From Thiotrichaceae bacterium UBA973 (GTDB taxonomy: Bacteria; Pseudomonadota; Gammaproteobacteria; Eutrophobiales; Eutrophobiaceae): a DNA stretch of 64,000 nt. The notes beneath the pieces were generated by a model. That model was not told where the DNA came from and did not search any database. It saw nothing but the letters and a program-made list of their open reading frames with translations. A program made the position numbers and the translations under genes. Of this stretch, positions 53,917-62,270 are shown piece after piece. How positions within the stretch are numbered: position 1 is the first letter of the stretch; every line of letters starts with the position of its first letter. The stretch lies in assembly GCA_002292815.1 (NCBI GenBank), contig DBBX01000003.1, positions 9,777 to 73,776 of the forward strand, given 5' to 3'.

Positions 53917-54378
53917 TTAGTACTTAAGCAAATCTTTGGCACTATCTACTGCACCATCTTTAGCCGCGTCCATCGCTTTTTCTTTAACCATTTCTTCAGC
54001 CTGTTCCTTTGCCATGTCAGTGGTTTGTTCTTTAACCATTTCAGTCCCTTTTTCTTTGGCCGCTGCCATCATCTCATCCTTGTTTTCATCTATATATTCC
54101 TGAGCTGCGTCTTTTGCCACTTCAACGACTTCATCGGTCATCGTTTTCGTTTCTTCCGCGGCTTCTTCTGCCATTGCAGTAGTTTCTTCTGCTGCGGCTT
54201 CAGTAGATTCAGCCACTGCAGCACTTGCCTTTGTTGCTGCCTTGCTGGCTTCATTCATAGCCGCTTTAGTGCTACTTTCTGCCTCGCTCATCGTTTTGGA
54301 TGCAGCTGACTTGTCATCATCACTACAACCAGCCATTGACAAAATAAGTACTAGGCCAAGCATTTGTAACTTCTTCAT
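53917..54378 (-). CDS. LEA-like repetitive lipoprotein
   Basis: A 153-residue lipoprotein; the signal peptide ends in SMAGC. The mature part is almost only Ala, Glu, Lys, Met, Thr and Asp, in an amphipathic repeat with a period near 11 residues (AAKEKGTEMVKEQTTDMAKE and similar). This composition is like group 3 LEA and apolipoprotein-like proteins that protect membranes or proteins during drying or osmotic stress. The lipid anchor would place it on the outer membrane. The homology is compositional, so confidence is limited. Confidence 0.65.
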   Translation of the reverse strand: MKKLQMLGLVLILSMAGCSDDDKSAASKTMSEAESSTKAAMNEASKAATKASAAVAESTEAAAEETTAMAEEAAEETKTMTDEVVEVAKDAAQEYIDENKDEMMAAAKEKGTEMVKEQTTDMAKEQAEEMVKEKAMDAAKDGAVDSAKDLLKY

Positions 54379-54520
54379 TGTTTAAGTCTCCAGATAATTA
54401 CTTATATTGAATATATAAGGGCTCGCATTTGTACACTTTGAGGCAGTATTAAGCAACAGATTAATTCTGTAATCTGGAACATATCGGGAAGATCATGAAA
54501 AGCTGAAGTTAAGACGTCGA

Positions 54521-54850
54521 TTACTGTTTACGCCACATCACACTACAACCTTCCTCAGCAGCCCTGCTGAGCATCTGAATTAAAGGAAATGCACGACCCG
54601 AAATACTGACTTTCGGCTCAACCTCATCTTCTTCGGCATCTGCTCCTGCATCCGGGTTATCTTCATCGTACCCTTCGTTATTCTGTGCTTCAATCGCAGA
54701 CTTAAGTCGCTCAAGCACAGCAGGAACATCTTTAGCAGCAATCGCACTCGGTATCGTACCGCTGTGCCCCATCAGCTCAAACATGCGTTCTGCTACATCC
54801 CCAAACATGGTGATATCGCCAGTCGCATTTGATGAAAAAATAATTAACAT
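54521..54850 (-). CDS. DUF1840 protein
   Basis: A 109-residue cytoplasmic protein with the DUF1840 plan: MLIIFSSNATGDITMFGDVA at the start, then GHSGTIPSAIAAKDVPAVLERLK, an acidic linker (DADEED-like stretch around residues 65-78) and a C-terminal SGRAFPLIQMLSRAAEEG. The family is common in gamma- and betaproteobacteria and has no known function. It is monocistronic. Confidence 0.85.
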   Translation of the reverse strand: MLIIFSSNATGDITMFGDVAERMFELMGHSGTIPSAIAAKDVPAVLERLKSAIEAQNNEGYDEDNPDAGADAEEDEVEPKVSISGRAFPLIQMLSRAAEEGCSVMWRKQ

Positions 54851-55006
54851 AATTTTCTAATTTTAAACCCATTGAAGAATAATTACATTATAGCAATATT
54901 AAAACGGCCTGTTTCAGACAACATGGATAAACATAAGGTCATTTTCATGAGAATTGATTGACTCTCAAAATATAAGGACTATATATTGACTAATCGTAAT
55001 AAATTT

Positions 55007-55042
55007 CATGGACAGAGACAGGTTGTTTCATGTCAGTCCATG
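55007..55042 (+). promoter_or_regulatory. Hairpin in leader of the small Cys-rich gene
   Basis: CATGGAC (55007-55013) pairs with GTCCATG (55036-55042), and an inner GACA pairs with TGTC (55017-55020, 55031-55034). It lies 40 bases before the start codon at 55083. It could be a leader structure or an operator. I have no evidence of which. Confidence 0.35.
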
Positions 55043-55082
55043 GGAATACTTATCCATATACACCAATTAATAAGGGGGCGTT

Positions 55083-55232
55083 ATGACTGTTTGTCCTATA
55101 GCAAATTCGGTAGGTTGTGAAAAATGTGCCGTAGTGAAAATTTGCCTTCTGAGATCAGTGCTCGGTAATTATGACGCAGAAACAACAGAACAGGCTAATT
55201 CAACTGAATCTGAACCCAAACCACCGGATTAA
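55083..55232 (+). CDS. Small Cys-rich protein, 49 residues
   Basis: A 49-residue protein starting MTVCPIANSVGCEKCAVVKI, with cysteines at 4, 12, 15 and 21 and a short tail rich in Glu and Pro. The AAGGGGGC segment directly before the ATG is a strong ribosome-binding site. The C-x7-C-x2-C-x5-C pattern can bind zinc or an iron-sulfur cluster. I recall similar small proteins as unnamed gammaproteobacterial families. Its stop lies 2 bases from the stop of the convergent DUF2058 gene. Confidence 0.65.
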   Translation: MTVCPIANSVGCEKCAVVKICLLRSVLGNYDAETTEQANSTESEPKPPD

Positions 55233-55234
55233 TA

Positions 55235-55780
55235 TTACCAAATCAAATCATCTGGTATTTTATAGTCCGCATAAGGATCATCTTCATCCTGTTCGGTCTC
55301 GATACTATGATCAGTTTTAATTATGCAATCAGCATCACGTTGTATGATTTTTTCAGCAACCGGCTTCGGTACAAGTTCGTAACCCTCGCCTAGTTTGGCA
55401 ATCACTAGCTTGCCACTCATAAGATGCTGATGTATTTTTTCTGATACAAATAACCGTTTAACCACATTTACATCCGTAAAATTATAAACAATCTCACCCT
55501 CACGATCGTCGACATGATTAGTTTCGATCAATTGAATAATCTGCGCAGCAATTGCCTTACGCTCAGCTTCTTCTTTCTTTTGCTGATTGATCTCTCGATC
55601 ACGTTCAACTTTTTCAGCCTGCGCCTTTTTAGCCAAGATCTTGGCTTCGTCTAACTGGGTAGCCGAGCCTTTTTTGGTCTTCTGCTTTTTATTTTTATAT
55701 TGTTCATGCTTGGCCTTATGCGCCTTTTTCTTATCGACCAGTCCGGTCTTTTTAAGCTGATCAATCAGTGAATTACCCAT
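55235..55780 (-). CDS. DUF2058 protein (YaiL-like)
   Basis: A 181-residue highly basic N-terminal protein. The first 60 residues are Lys/Gln-rich (LIDQLKKTGLVDKKKAHKAK and so on), and the C-terminal 100 residues hold the domain with IIQLIETNHVDDREGEIVYNFTD and the KIHQHLMSGKLVIAKLGEGYELVP segment. DUF2058/YaiL is a nucleoprotein- or polynucleotide-associated protein of unknown exact function. It is monocistronic. Confidence 0.88.
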   Translation of the reverse strand: MGNSLIDQLKKTGLVDKKKAHKAKHEQYKNKKQKTKKGSATQLDEAKILAKKAQAEKVERDREINQQKKEEAERKAIAAQIIQLIETNHVDDREGEIVYNFTDVNVVKRLFVSEKIHQHLMSGKLVIAKLGEGYELVPKPVAEKIIQRDADCIIKTDHSIETEQDEDDPYADYKIPDDLIW

Positions 55781-55850
55781 TGGGTGTGCTCCGTCTGTAA
55801 TGGTGAGTAAGCTTAAAGGTATCGATTTACCTTAAGCTAAATCGATTGTA

Positions 55851-56423
55851 TTAGTTCTTTTGTATTATTGTAAACGCACCCCGAATATCACCAACATTGA
55901 ATCCAGTGGCCCTATCATCCGGATAATGCTTTAGCAGCGCTGTTTTAACTGGTTCAGTCAAGCTCTCACCATGACACGTTAGACACAATCCTTTGGTGGG
56001 TATTGCCTTCATATAACGAAACCCTTGTTTGGTTTCCTCATAATATTCAAATTTAGCGATGGCTTCGCCCTGTTGTTTGCGTTGCTCAAACATCTGTAAG
56101 ACGTTTTTCTCCCAAGCATCGGGGTTATTATCTGGGTTGCGTGTTTTTAAAGCGGTACGACCAATAGACCAATTGTATTTCTCAGATAGACCTGTCGCTA
56201 TTTTTGGCGCTTCAATATTGCAAACATTTATTGCTGTTACCGGTCCACCATCTCCTAGAGCCTGCTTTAGTTCGCCTATCAATTTACTTCCAAATGCTTC
56301 TACGACCATTCTCGATTGACTAACACGAGAATCAACCTCTGGCGCTGTTTCCGATAAAACAGAAGACGAAAGAAGAGTAAGGAGCAATGTTGTTATTAAT
56401 CGTATTAGCTTTATGCCGTTCAT
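55851..56423 (-). CDS. DUF3365 heme protein
   Basis: A 190-residue exported protein; the signal ends near SVLSETA. It carries the DUF3365/Tll0287-like domain: GDGGPVTAINVCNIEAPKIA, TALKTRNPDNNPDAWE and a CLTCHG heme-binding motif near residue 151. It lacks other enzyme motifs. Such domains are found in periplasmic heme sensors and in fused histidine kinases. A role in redox sensing is inferred. Confidence 0.85.
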   Translation of the reverse strand: MNGIKLIRLITTLLLTLLSSSVLSETAPEVDSRVSQSRMVVEAFGSKLIGELKQALGDGGPVTAINVCNIEAPKIATGLSEKYNWSIGRTALKTRNPDNNPDAWEKNVLQMFEQRKQQGEAIAKFEYYEETKQGFRYMKAIPTKGLCLTCHGESLTEPVKTALLKHYPDDRATGFNVGDIRGAFTIIQKN

Positions 56424-56551
56424 TGAGGTTACCTATGTGCATTTTCTACAATATTATGTGACTTTAGATTAGCGAAAATATTGGTTCAGGTCAGTTAGAT
56501 ATCGTTTAGAGTACTCCAAGCACTTTCAGCTTCAGAACAGATGACTAGATC

Positions 56552-56912
56552 TTATTCTTTATCAAGCCACGCCAAGGCATCGTCTAAAGAAGTGAACCCT
56601 CTAACATTAAAACCACTACCTTGCAGAATAACTTGTGGTGTATAACTAATCAGTTCCTTGGAAATAGATATAGGCATATTGGTCAACTTCGCCCTTTAGT
56701 ATTGCCGAGGCATAACTCGCAAATTCGAATTTGTCCGAATCAGAAAACGGGGCTCCGACATGCGTTACATCAACGATTACTTTATGGATGTCATTTGCCT
56801 AACATGCTACCAACAAATCGTCGGGAATCTCCTGAAAATCCAACACACGAATTGGCGCATAAATCATGGTAGAAATATAGTCGCCGATGACCATGATATC
56901 ATGTGCTGACAT
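56552..56912 (-). pseudogene. Broken STAS-like (SpoIIAA-type) gene
   Basis: The translation from the ATG at 56912 reads like a small STAS-like protein: RVLDFQEIPDDLLVAC, VIVDVTHVGAPFSDSDKFEF, YAYIYFQGTD and, in another frame, VRGFTSLDDALAWLDKE at the end. There is a stop at codon 38 (TAG, 56799-56801), a stop at codon 89 (56646-56648) and a frameshift before the C-terminal segment. Intact members are about 120-140 residues. The family call is low-confidence; the decay is clear. Confidence 0.6.
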
Positions 56913-56981
56913 TGTTCTAACGCAATCTAGAGTATCGCTGTAGTGTACTAAGGAAATGAGCATCCATCCATGTGAGTAGTA

Positions 56982-58259
56982 TTAATTCTTGGCCAGCACG
57001 CTGGTTGTGTCGGTCAATCTTGCTACCAATGTTTTGACAAATACTTTTAAAAATCGAAGCTGTGTACTTTCATTAGCGCGATCCAATGTCGAGGCATTAA
57101 CCTGTATCAAAGAGACATCCGAGCTCGACCGAACCGATGCTGTCCGTTTGGTCTTGGTTATATACCCCATTTCTCCAAAACAGTCCCCGGCCTGAAGATG
57201 GTCAATACTTAATTTGTTTTTTTCGACACTGACGATGCCAGACAACAAGATATAAAATGAATGGTCCTCATCTCCCTCCTGGATAATGTATTCATCCTTT
57301 TTATATTTATGCCAATCACAAGCGCGCATCAGTTCCCAAATATCAACATCAGAAAAACTATCGAAGAATCTCAGGTTTTTAATAGCCTCAAACTTTTGTT
57401 TCAACGCATCTTCATTATCCATGTCATCGAGGTCTTGAAAGATCAAGGCCAGATCGGACGCCAGATCTAGCCCCATACTGTAGCGCTGCACCGATTCCTT
57501 GTGCAACATGCGCTTCATGATTGATTCCAGTTGCTCGGGAATATCAGTTCTGAACTCTGACAAAGACAGAGGATCTTCTCGAGTAATATTATGAATAATG
57601 GCATTGATATTATCCGCTCTAAAAGGATGCCGTCCGCTAAGCAGTTCATACATGACCACACCTAGCGAAAAGATATCAGTATTATTGGTCATATCACGTT
57701 CAGTAATTTGTTCAGGCGACATATACAAGGGCGAACCCAGCAAACCACCAATCTGAGTCTCCATGTAGTCATCTCGGTTAATCAAGGCCACACTGAAATC
57801 CGCAATCTTGATATCTCTGGTACGGGTTTGCATTATGTTGTTGGGTTTAATATCGCGGTGAACAATGCCCTGCCGATGCGCATAATCCAGTGCCTTTGCG
57901 CAATTATAAATAACATTTACAACATCCCTTAGCGGCAATAAAGAGTCACTCTTACAATAATCCCCTAGTGTTTTTGCTTCCGGGATGTAATCCATAACCA
58001 GATAATAATACTCACCCTCAATATTCGCATCATAGACCCTGAGTATATTGGGATGATTTAAGACACTGGCAGCATGGGCCTCAGTAAAAAAAAGCCGTTT
58101 GAAACGATCTCCAGTTTTCTCATTGTTTAGAGCTTCTGAATGAACCAGCTTGATCGCAACATTCTTGTCAAGAAACGGGTCGTGTGCGGAATAGACCACA
58201 GCCATACTGCCGCGTCCAAGCTCATCCAGAATTTCATACTTACCGACTTTTACAGGCAT
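56982..58259 (-). CDS. Ser/Thr protein kinase with cyclic-nucleotide-binding domain
   Basis: A 425-residue cytoplasmic kinase. The P-loop is GRGSMAVVY (residues 15-23), Lys37 and Glu60 form the ion pair, the catalytic loop is HRDIKPNN (134-141), and the APE-like segment is SPEQ. The DFG motif reads DFS (154-156), an uncommon change. Residues 290-410 are a cNMP-type domain with FYILLSGIVSVEKN and GDCFGEMGYITKTKRTASVRS. The phosphate-binding cassette G-E-M-G...R-T-A-S is close to those that bind cAMP or cGMP. The kinase may be allosterically regulated by a cyclic nucleotide. There is no membrane segment. Confidence 0.9.
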   Translation of the reverse strand: MPVKVGKYEILDELGRGSMAVVYSAHDPFLDKNVAIKLVHSEALNNEKTGDRFKRLFFTEAHAASVLNHPNILRVYDANIEGEYYYLVMDYIPEAKTLGDYCKSDSLLPLRDVVNVIYNCAKALDYAHRQGIVHRDIKPNNIMQTRTRDIKIADFSVALINRDDYMETQIGGLLGSPLYMSPEQITERDMTNNTDIFSLGVVMYELLSGRHPFRADNINAIIHNITREDPLSLSEFRTDIPEQLESIMKRMLHKESVQRYSMGLDLASDLALIFQDLDDMDNEDALKQKFEAIKNLRFFDSFSDVDIWELMRACDWHKYKKDEYIIQEGDEDHSFYILLSGIVSVEKNKLSIDHLQAGDCFGEMGYITKTKRTASVRSSSDVSLIQVNASTLDRANESTQLRFLKVFVKTLVARLTDTTSVLAKN

Positions 58260-58490
58260 GACATAGGTTGTTTCTTATCTTTTATAATTATTTAGTTCAA
58301 AATCAGGAACTCTCCCAGAGCATCAATCATATAACATCGCGAATCAACACCAAAGTGTGAAATGTAAGAATACATAACGCTTTTCGATAAAACCTACTAA
58401 TATTTGAAATTGCGTCTGGATTAGATGAACATCTAATAACAGAGTATAGATATGTCAGTTTATAATTTTCAGCTTAGGAAAAGTTCAGGT

Positions 58491-59819
58491 TTATTCTCCC
58501 TCGGCAATCTCGGAATTGAGCGCACGCCAATCTATATTACGCGTGAGATACATCGCGACACCTAAAATAACAAACAAACCAATACTACCTATCAATAAAG
58601 CGAAACCTTCCGAGCGCAAGGTGACATACAGATAGGTATACAGACCCGTCAAGGTTACACACACAATAGTGGCTTTCGCGCGGCTCTTTAAGATACTCCT
58701 GCTATAAAGCGAGATAAGTGAAATCGATGCACTGCTACTTATGAAATACGCCAGCGTAAAATTGATGTGCTCAGCTAGCGAAAGTAACAAAAGATAGAAG
58801 ATACAATTCACCACACCAACAAAGAGATATTGAATCGGGTGCAATAAGGCGTTGCTAAATAGCTCAGTAAAGAAATAGACCAGAAAGGTCAGACTAATAA
58901 ACAACACGGCATACTTTGCTGCACGCGTCACCACCTGATAAGTATCGACTGGTTGTATAAAATTAACACCAAATGATTGCTGCCCTTGAAACCAGCTAGC
59001 CGAGACCATTTCCTGTTCGCTATGGCCCATATCCGTCAACAAATCATTGATCGTCCAAGATGCAGTATAACCATCATCAGAGATATCACGAGTAGTGGGT
59101 AAGTAAATACCAAAGAAACTTGGCGAAGCCCAATTCGAATTCATATTAATATGAGTTTCCTGCGCCGAAGAGATAAACGAGAATACCTTACTCCCGGCTA
59201 GCTTAATCTCATATTCAAACTTATGGACTTTATGCTTGTTCAGTAAATGCACAGGAAGCTTCGCTACAAAGACGACACTCTCGCTACCGGTTTTATCCCA
59301 CTTAGGTGTTAGCTTAATCACCTCTCCATCCCACACGAAAGCAATCGGTTCTTTGATCGAACGACTATTATTTACCGGGATCTGGATAACACCTTCATCC
59401 AACTGCAAGCCAGCATCGCTACCCTCCGCACCATCCACCTCTGCTAAAGAAAAAAAACCATTGAAACGAACAGTCGCAATATAAACCGGCACCTCATAGA
59501 TCCCGCGATAACGGATCTGAGTTTCGATATGGCTATCAACCGTCATCGTCTCGGGGCGTAGATGTTGATAGCGTGAGTCGTAAGACCAACCACCATTTTC
59601 TGAAAAGGTCTTAACGAAAGGCAGCGTTAGCATTGGCCCGTACAAGAGTTGCTCTTTACCCCATGAAGTCGTTATTTCATTCGTTGCCTGTCGATAGAGG
59701 TGACTACGGTCAAAGATCACCGACTCCACCATTCCCATAGGAATCAATAACAATAAGACAAGAAACCCAATAAATAACACACGCAAGGTCGTCGAATTTT
59801 TGATATTGGCAAATTTCAT
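58491..59819 (-). CDS. creD: Inner membrane protein CreD
   Basis: A 442-residue inner-membrane protein. I choose the ATG at 59819 because the purine-rich AGGGGA precedes it; an upstream frame would add 15 unlikely residues. Landmarks are ESVIFDRSHLYRQATNEITTSWG and then PETMTVDSHIE, typical of CreD. A large periplasmic part is followed by several C-terminal membrane segments. CreD is induced by the CreBC system in E. coli and is linked to envelope integrity; no creB or creC is present here. A 58-residue membrane protein gene lies 143 bases upstream. Confidence 0.9.
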   Translation of the reverse strand: MKFANIKNSTTLRVLFIGFLVLLLLIPMGMVESVIFDRSHLYRQATNEITTSWGKEQLLYGPMLTLPFVKTFSENGGWSYDSRYQHLRPETMTVDSHIETQIRYRGIYEVPVYIATVRFNGFFSLAEVDGAEGSDAGLQLDEGVIQIPVNNSRSIKEPIAFVWDGEVIKLTPKWDKTGSESVVFVAKLPVHLLNKHKVHKFEYEIKLAGSKVFSFISSAQETHINMNSNWASPSFFGIYLPTTRDISDDGYTASWTINDLLTDMGHSEQEMVSASWFQGQQSFGVNFIQPVDTYQVVTRAAKYAVLFISLTFLVYFFTELFSNALLHPIQYLFVGVVNCIFYLLLLSLAEHINFTLAYFISSSASISLISLYSRSILKSRAKATIVCVTLTGLYTYLYVTLRSEGFALLIGSIGLFVILGVAMYLTRNIDWRALNSEIAEGE

Positions 59820-59962
59820 AAAACATCCCCTGGAGTGAAGTGGTGTAAACATCACAACACACAAACAAGGAAAGCTCAGGGAATAAAACGGGCGAACTAC
59901 TGATTAAATATGGCAGGAAAAAGGCACAGACTCAATTTTTATCACTATCAGTAAAAAGAGCG

Positions 59963-60139
59963 TTAAACTGCTTCCTTAAAATCATTCTTGACCTTAAAGA
60001 ATATGAAAGCAGAGTTAATAACAGTATTCAGAATAGCAATACCCGCCAACATCCCCGCGCCTTTACCCCACTCGGCAATAAGCACACTGACAAGCAGCAA
60101 CAAAAACATGGCATTCAAGATAATGATACCGACTTTCAT
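59963..60139 (-). CDS. Small two-helix membrane protein
   Basis: A 58-residue protein with two predicted membrane helices (IIILNAMFLLLLVSVLIAEW and then MLAGIAILNTVINSAFIFF). I place the start at the ATG at 60139, because AAGGAG is well placed for it. It lies 143 bases upstream of creD on the same strand, so cotranscription is possible. The function is unknown. Confidence 0.65.
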   Translation of the reverse strand: MKVGIIILNAMFLLLLVSVLIAEWGKGAGMLAGIAILNTVINSAFIFFKVKNDFKEAV

Positions 60140-60250
60140 AGTAAGGCTCCTTAAGATAGATACGGGGCAATATACCAAAATATATCTTTTAACGTGCAGC
60201 TATCTGTTTAATTATTATTTACGAACTAACAAGCCTGCTCAATGCTGACA

Positions 60251-60964
60251 CTACTTCAGATGCCTACCACCATCTAGCGGCAATACCCTGCCAGTGATGT
60301 ATTGACTATCCAGTAGGTAATCGACAGCGTGTTGAAACTCGGCATAACCGCCTTCACGTTCCAGCAAACTCTTTTTTAATGTTCTCTTTCTATAGTCGTC
60401 GTCATCTGTTTCATTAAATAACATCAAAGAAGGTGCCAGACTGTTCACTTTGACCTTGGGCGCCAACCTGGCTGAGAAAGAATAGGTGAGATTGTCCTGC
60501 GCCGCTTTACTGGCGGCATAGGCAATATGCTTCTTGCTACCACGCGAACTCACATAGTCACCGACATGGATAATATCAGCATGATTATTTTGAGCCTTCA
60601 TCAATAACGGTGCCAAACCGAGATTAATTTGATAGGGCGCATTGGCATGCACCTGCATCATACGCTGAATGATTGTTGCCGGCATATATTCTGCATCATC
60701 AGCCAACCAGTCGGAGGCATTATGAATAATGGCTCTGATGCTGGCATGTTTGCAACTGACATTATCAATCAATGATTGAATATCTCCATCATTGTATAAA
60801 TCACACTGCAAAAGGCTCGCGTTTTTTTTATTCAGTTGTGACAACGATGCTGTCTCATTACGGTAAGTGCCTATTACCGGTATATCTCGGTCAAGGAAGC
60901 TGTTTGCCAGATAAAGACCCAGTCGTTTGCCTACCCCTGTAATAAGGATTGAATCGGGCGTCAT
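60251..60964 (-). CDS. folM: Dihydromonapterin reductase FolM
   Basis: A 237-residue SDR that reduces dihydromonapterin or dihydrofolate with NADPH. The binding motif is ITGVGKRLGLYLANSF, with the arginine that selects NADPH and the group-specific T-G-x-G-K-R/x-L-G. The catalytic Tyr-Lys is in HIAYAASKAAQDN, and the C-terminal part has VLPLDGGRHL. It overlaps folE by 4 bases. Together with FolX it makes tetrahydromonapterin. Confidence 0.88.
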   Translation of the reverse strand: MTPDSILITGVGKRLGLYLANSFLDRDIPVIGTYRNETASLSQLNKKNASLLQCDLYNDGDIQSLIDNVSCKHASIRAIIHNASDWLADDAEYMPATIIQRMMQVHANAPYQINLGLAPLLMKAQNNHADIIHVGDYVSSRGSKKHIAYAASKAAQDNLTYSFSARLAPKVKVNSLAPSLMLFNETDDDDYRKRTLKKSLLEREGGYAEFQHAVDYLLDSQYITGRVLPLDGGRHLK

Positions 60965-61653
60965 GGATTAAGGAATTCAGCGCGCGTATGAATATTTTCT
61001 TTGAAACAGCCTCCCAATGCTGTTGTACTTGTTTGTGAATTACTGTCTTGTACACCACGTGATTTAACACAATAATGTGTTGCCTCAATATTGACCGCAA
61101 CATTTTCTGTTTCAAGCAATGTTTGTAGTGCAATCAACACTTGCCTGGTTAAACGCTCTTGCACTTGTGGTCGTTGCGCAAAGAAACGCACCACTCGATT
61201 AATTTTTGAAAGCCCGATTATTTTTTGATCAGGTACATAAGCCACTTTGGCAGTACCGTCAATGGTGACAAAATGGTGTTCACAGGTACTGGTGAGATCG
61301 ATATTTCTGATTTTGATCATCTCATTCGCGCCCATCTTATTTTCTATTAAAGACATCTTTGGGAATTGACTGTAATCCAGGCCCGAAAAAATTTCATGGA
61401 CGTACATCTTGGCAATGCGGTGAGGCGTTTCAATGATACTATCATCGCTTAAATCAAGGCCGAGTGTTTGTATAACCTCTTTCATTAGAACCTTTATCTT
61501 TTCATACTTCTCTTCTTGAGATAAAGACGATTCAATCATCGGGGTTTCTATCCCATGTTCAATCAGCGTGTTCCTAACCAATATCGCTTCAGGACTCAAG
61601 CCCAATTCTTCATTGCGAACATGTGCTTTAAGATACACTGGATTGGTGTTCAT
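60961..61653 (-). CDS. folE: GTP cyclohydrolase I, FolE
   Basis: A 230-residue enzyme that converts GTP to dihydroneopterin triphosphate, the first step to pterins. The zinc site Cys-Glu-His-His is in LTSTCEHHFVTIDG, and further ligands lie in the CVKSRGVQDSNS segment. The conserved PQVQERLTRQ is present. The length is standard. Start and stop overlap its neighbours (4 bases each), showing a translationally coupled operon folX-folE-folM. Confidence 0.92.
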   Translation of the reverse strand: MNTNPVYLKAHVRNEELGLSPEAILVRNTLIEHGIETPMIESSLSQEEKYEKIKVLMKEVIQTLGLDLSDDSIIETPHRIAKMYVHEIFSGLDYSQFPKMSLIENKMGANEMIKIRNIDLTSTCEHHFVTIDGTAKVAYVPDQKIIGLSKINRVVRFFAQRPQVQERLTRQVLIALQTLLETENVAVNIEATHYCVKSRGVQDSNSQTSTTALGGCFKENIHTRAEFLNP

Positions 61654-62075
61654 GATGCCTTCTCCAAAATTCTTAGACCTTCGTTTTTCTCAGGACTATA
61701 TTCAAGCGTAATCGATACTGAGTCAGCAAATCTTAATGCATGTGGCTTATCAACACTGACTCGTGCTTTGTTCACCGATTTATGTTGGCTACAGATTTCA
61801 AGGACATCGGCAACCAGCTTTTCCAACAGCAAGAAGCGTCCTTCCTCTACATGTTGAATCACCTTTTTGCTAATATCTTTGTAATTTAGTGCATCAGAGA
61901 TATGATCGTTTAGTACAGTTTCAGTGACTGCATAATTAATCTCGATATTGATAACAACATCTTGTTTCTTTTCTTTTTCTTCCTCGTTAAAACCGATATA
62001 AGTACGCAATCGAAGATTAGAGATACTAATTATTGCATTGTTTAAGCGCATGATATTTTCCGATTTGTTAGTCAT
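61650..62075 (-). CDS. folX: Dihydroneopterin triphosphate 2'-epimerase FolX
   Basis: A protein of about 141 residues of the FolX/FolB fold. RLRTYIGFNEEEKEKKQDVV is the FolX-type core, and DALNYKDISKKVIQHVEEGRFLLLEKLV follows (landmark LNYKDISK). FolX turns dihydroneopterin triphosphate into the monapterin isomer. I place the start at the ATG at 62075; a GTG at 62081 and an ATG at codon 9 are possible. It is the first gene of the pterin operon. Confidence 0.85.
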   Translation of the reverse strand: MTNKSENIMRLNNAIISISNLRLRTYIGFNEEEKEKKQDVVINIEINYAVTETVLNDHISDALNYKDISKKVIQHVEEGRFLLLEKLVADVLEICSQHKSVNKARVSVDKPHALRFADSVSITLEYSPEKNEGLRILEKAS

Positions 62076-62270
62076 GCACACATTGAATGAACAGACGTGA
62101 AGTTAATGTGAAATTGAAATCTCAACTAAACAGTTATACGGGGTTGTCCAGTACAGTAGAAGCACTGACAGGCGGAAATGTAATAAAAACTGTTCCTATC
62201 CATCTAAAACAATATTATCGTTGCCGATTAATTCTATCGGATATATCAACAAATGATTAGGAGAGCTTTG

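Noticed and set aside
54025..54309. A Phe- and Cys-rich plus-strand reading frame opposite the LEA-like lipoprotein.
   Set aside because: It is the reverse image of a Lys/Glu/Ala-rich gene, which always gives such frames; it has no ribosome-binding site.
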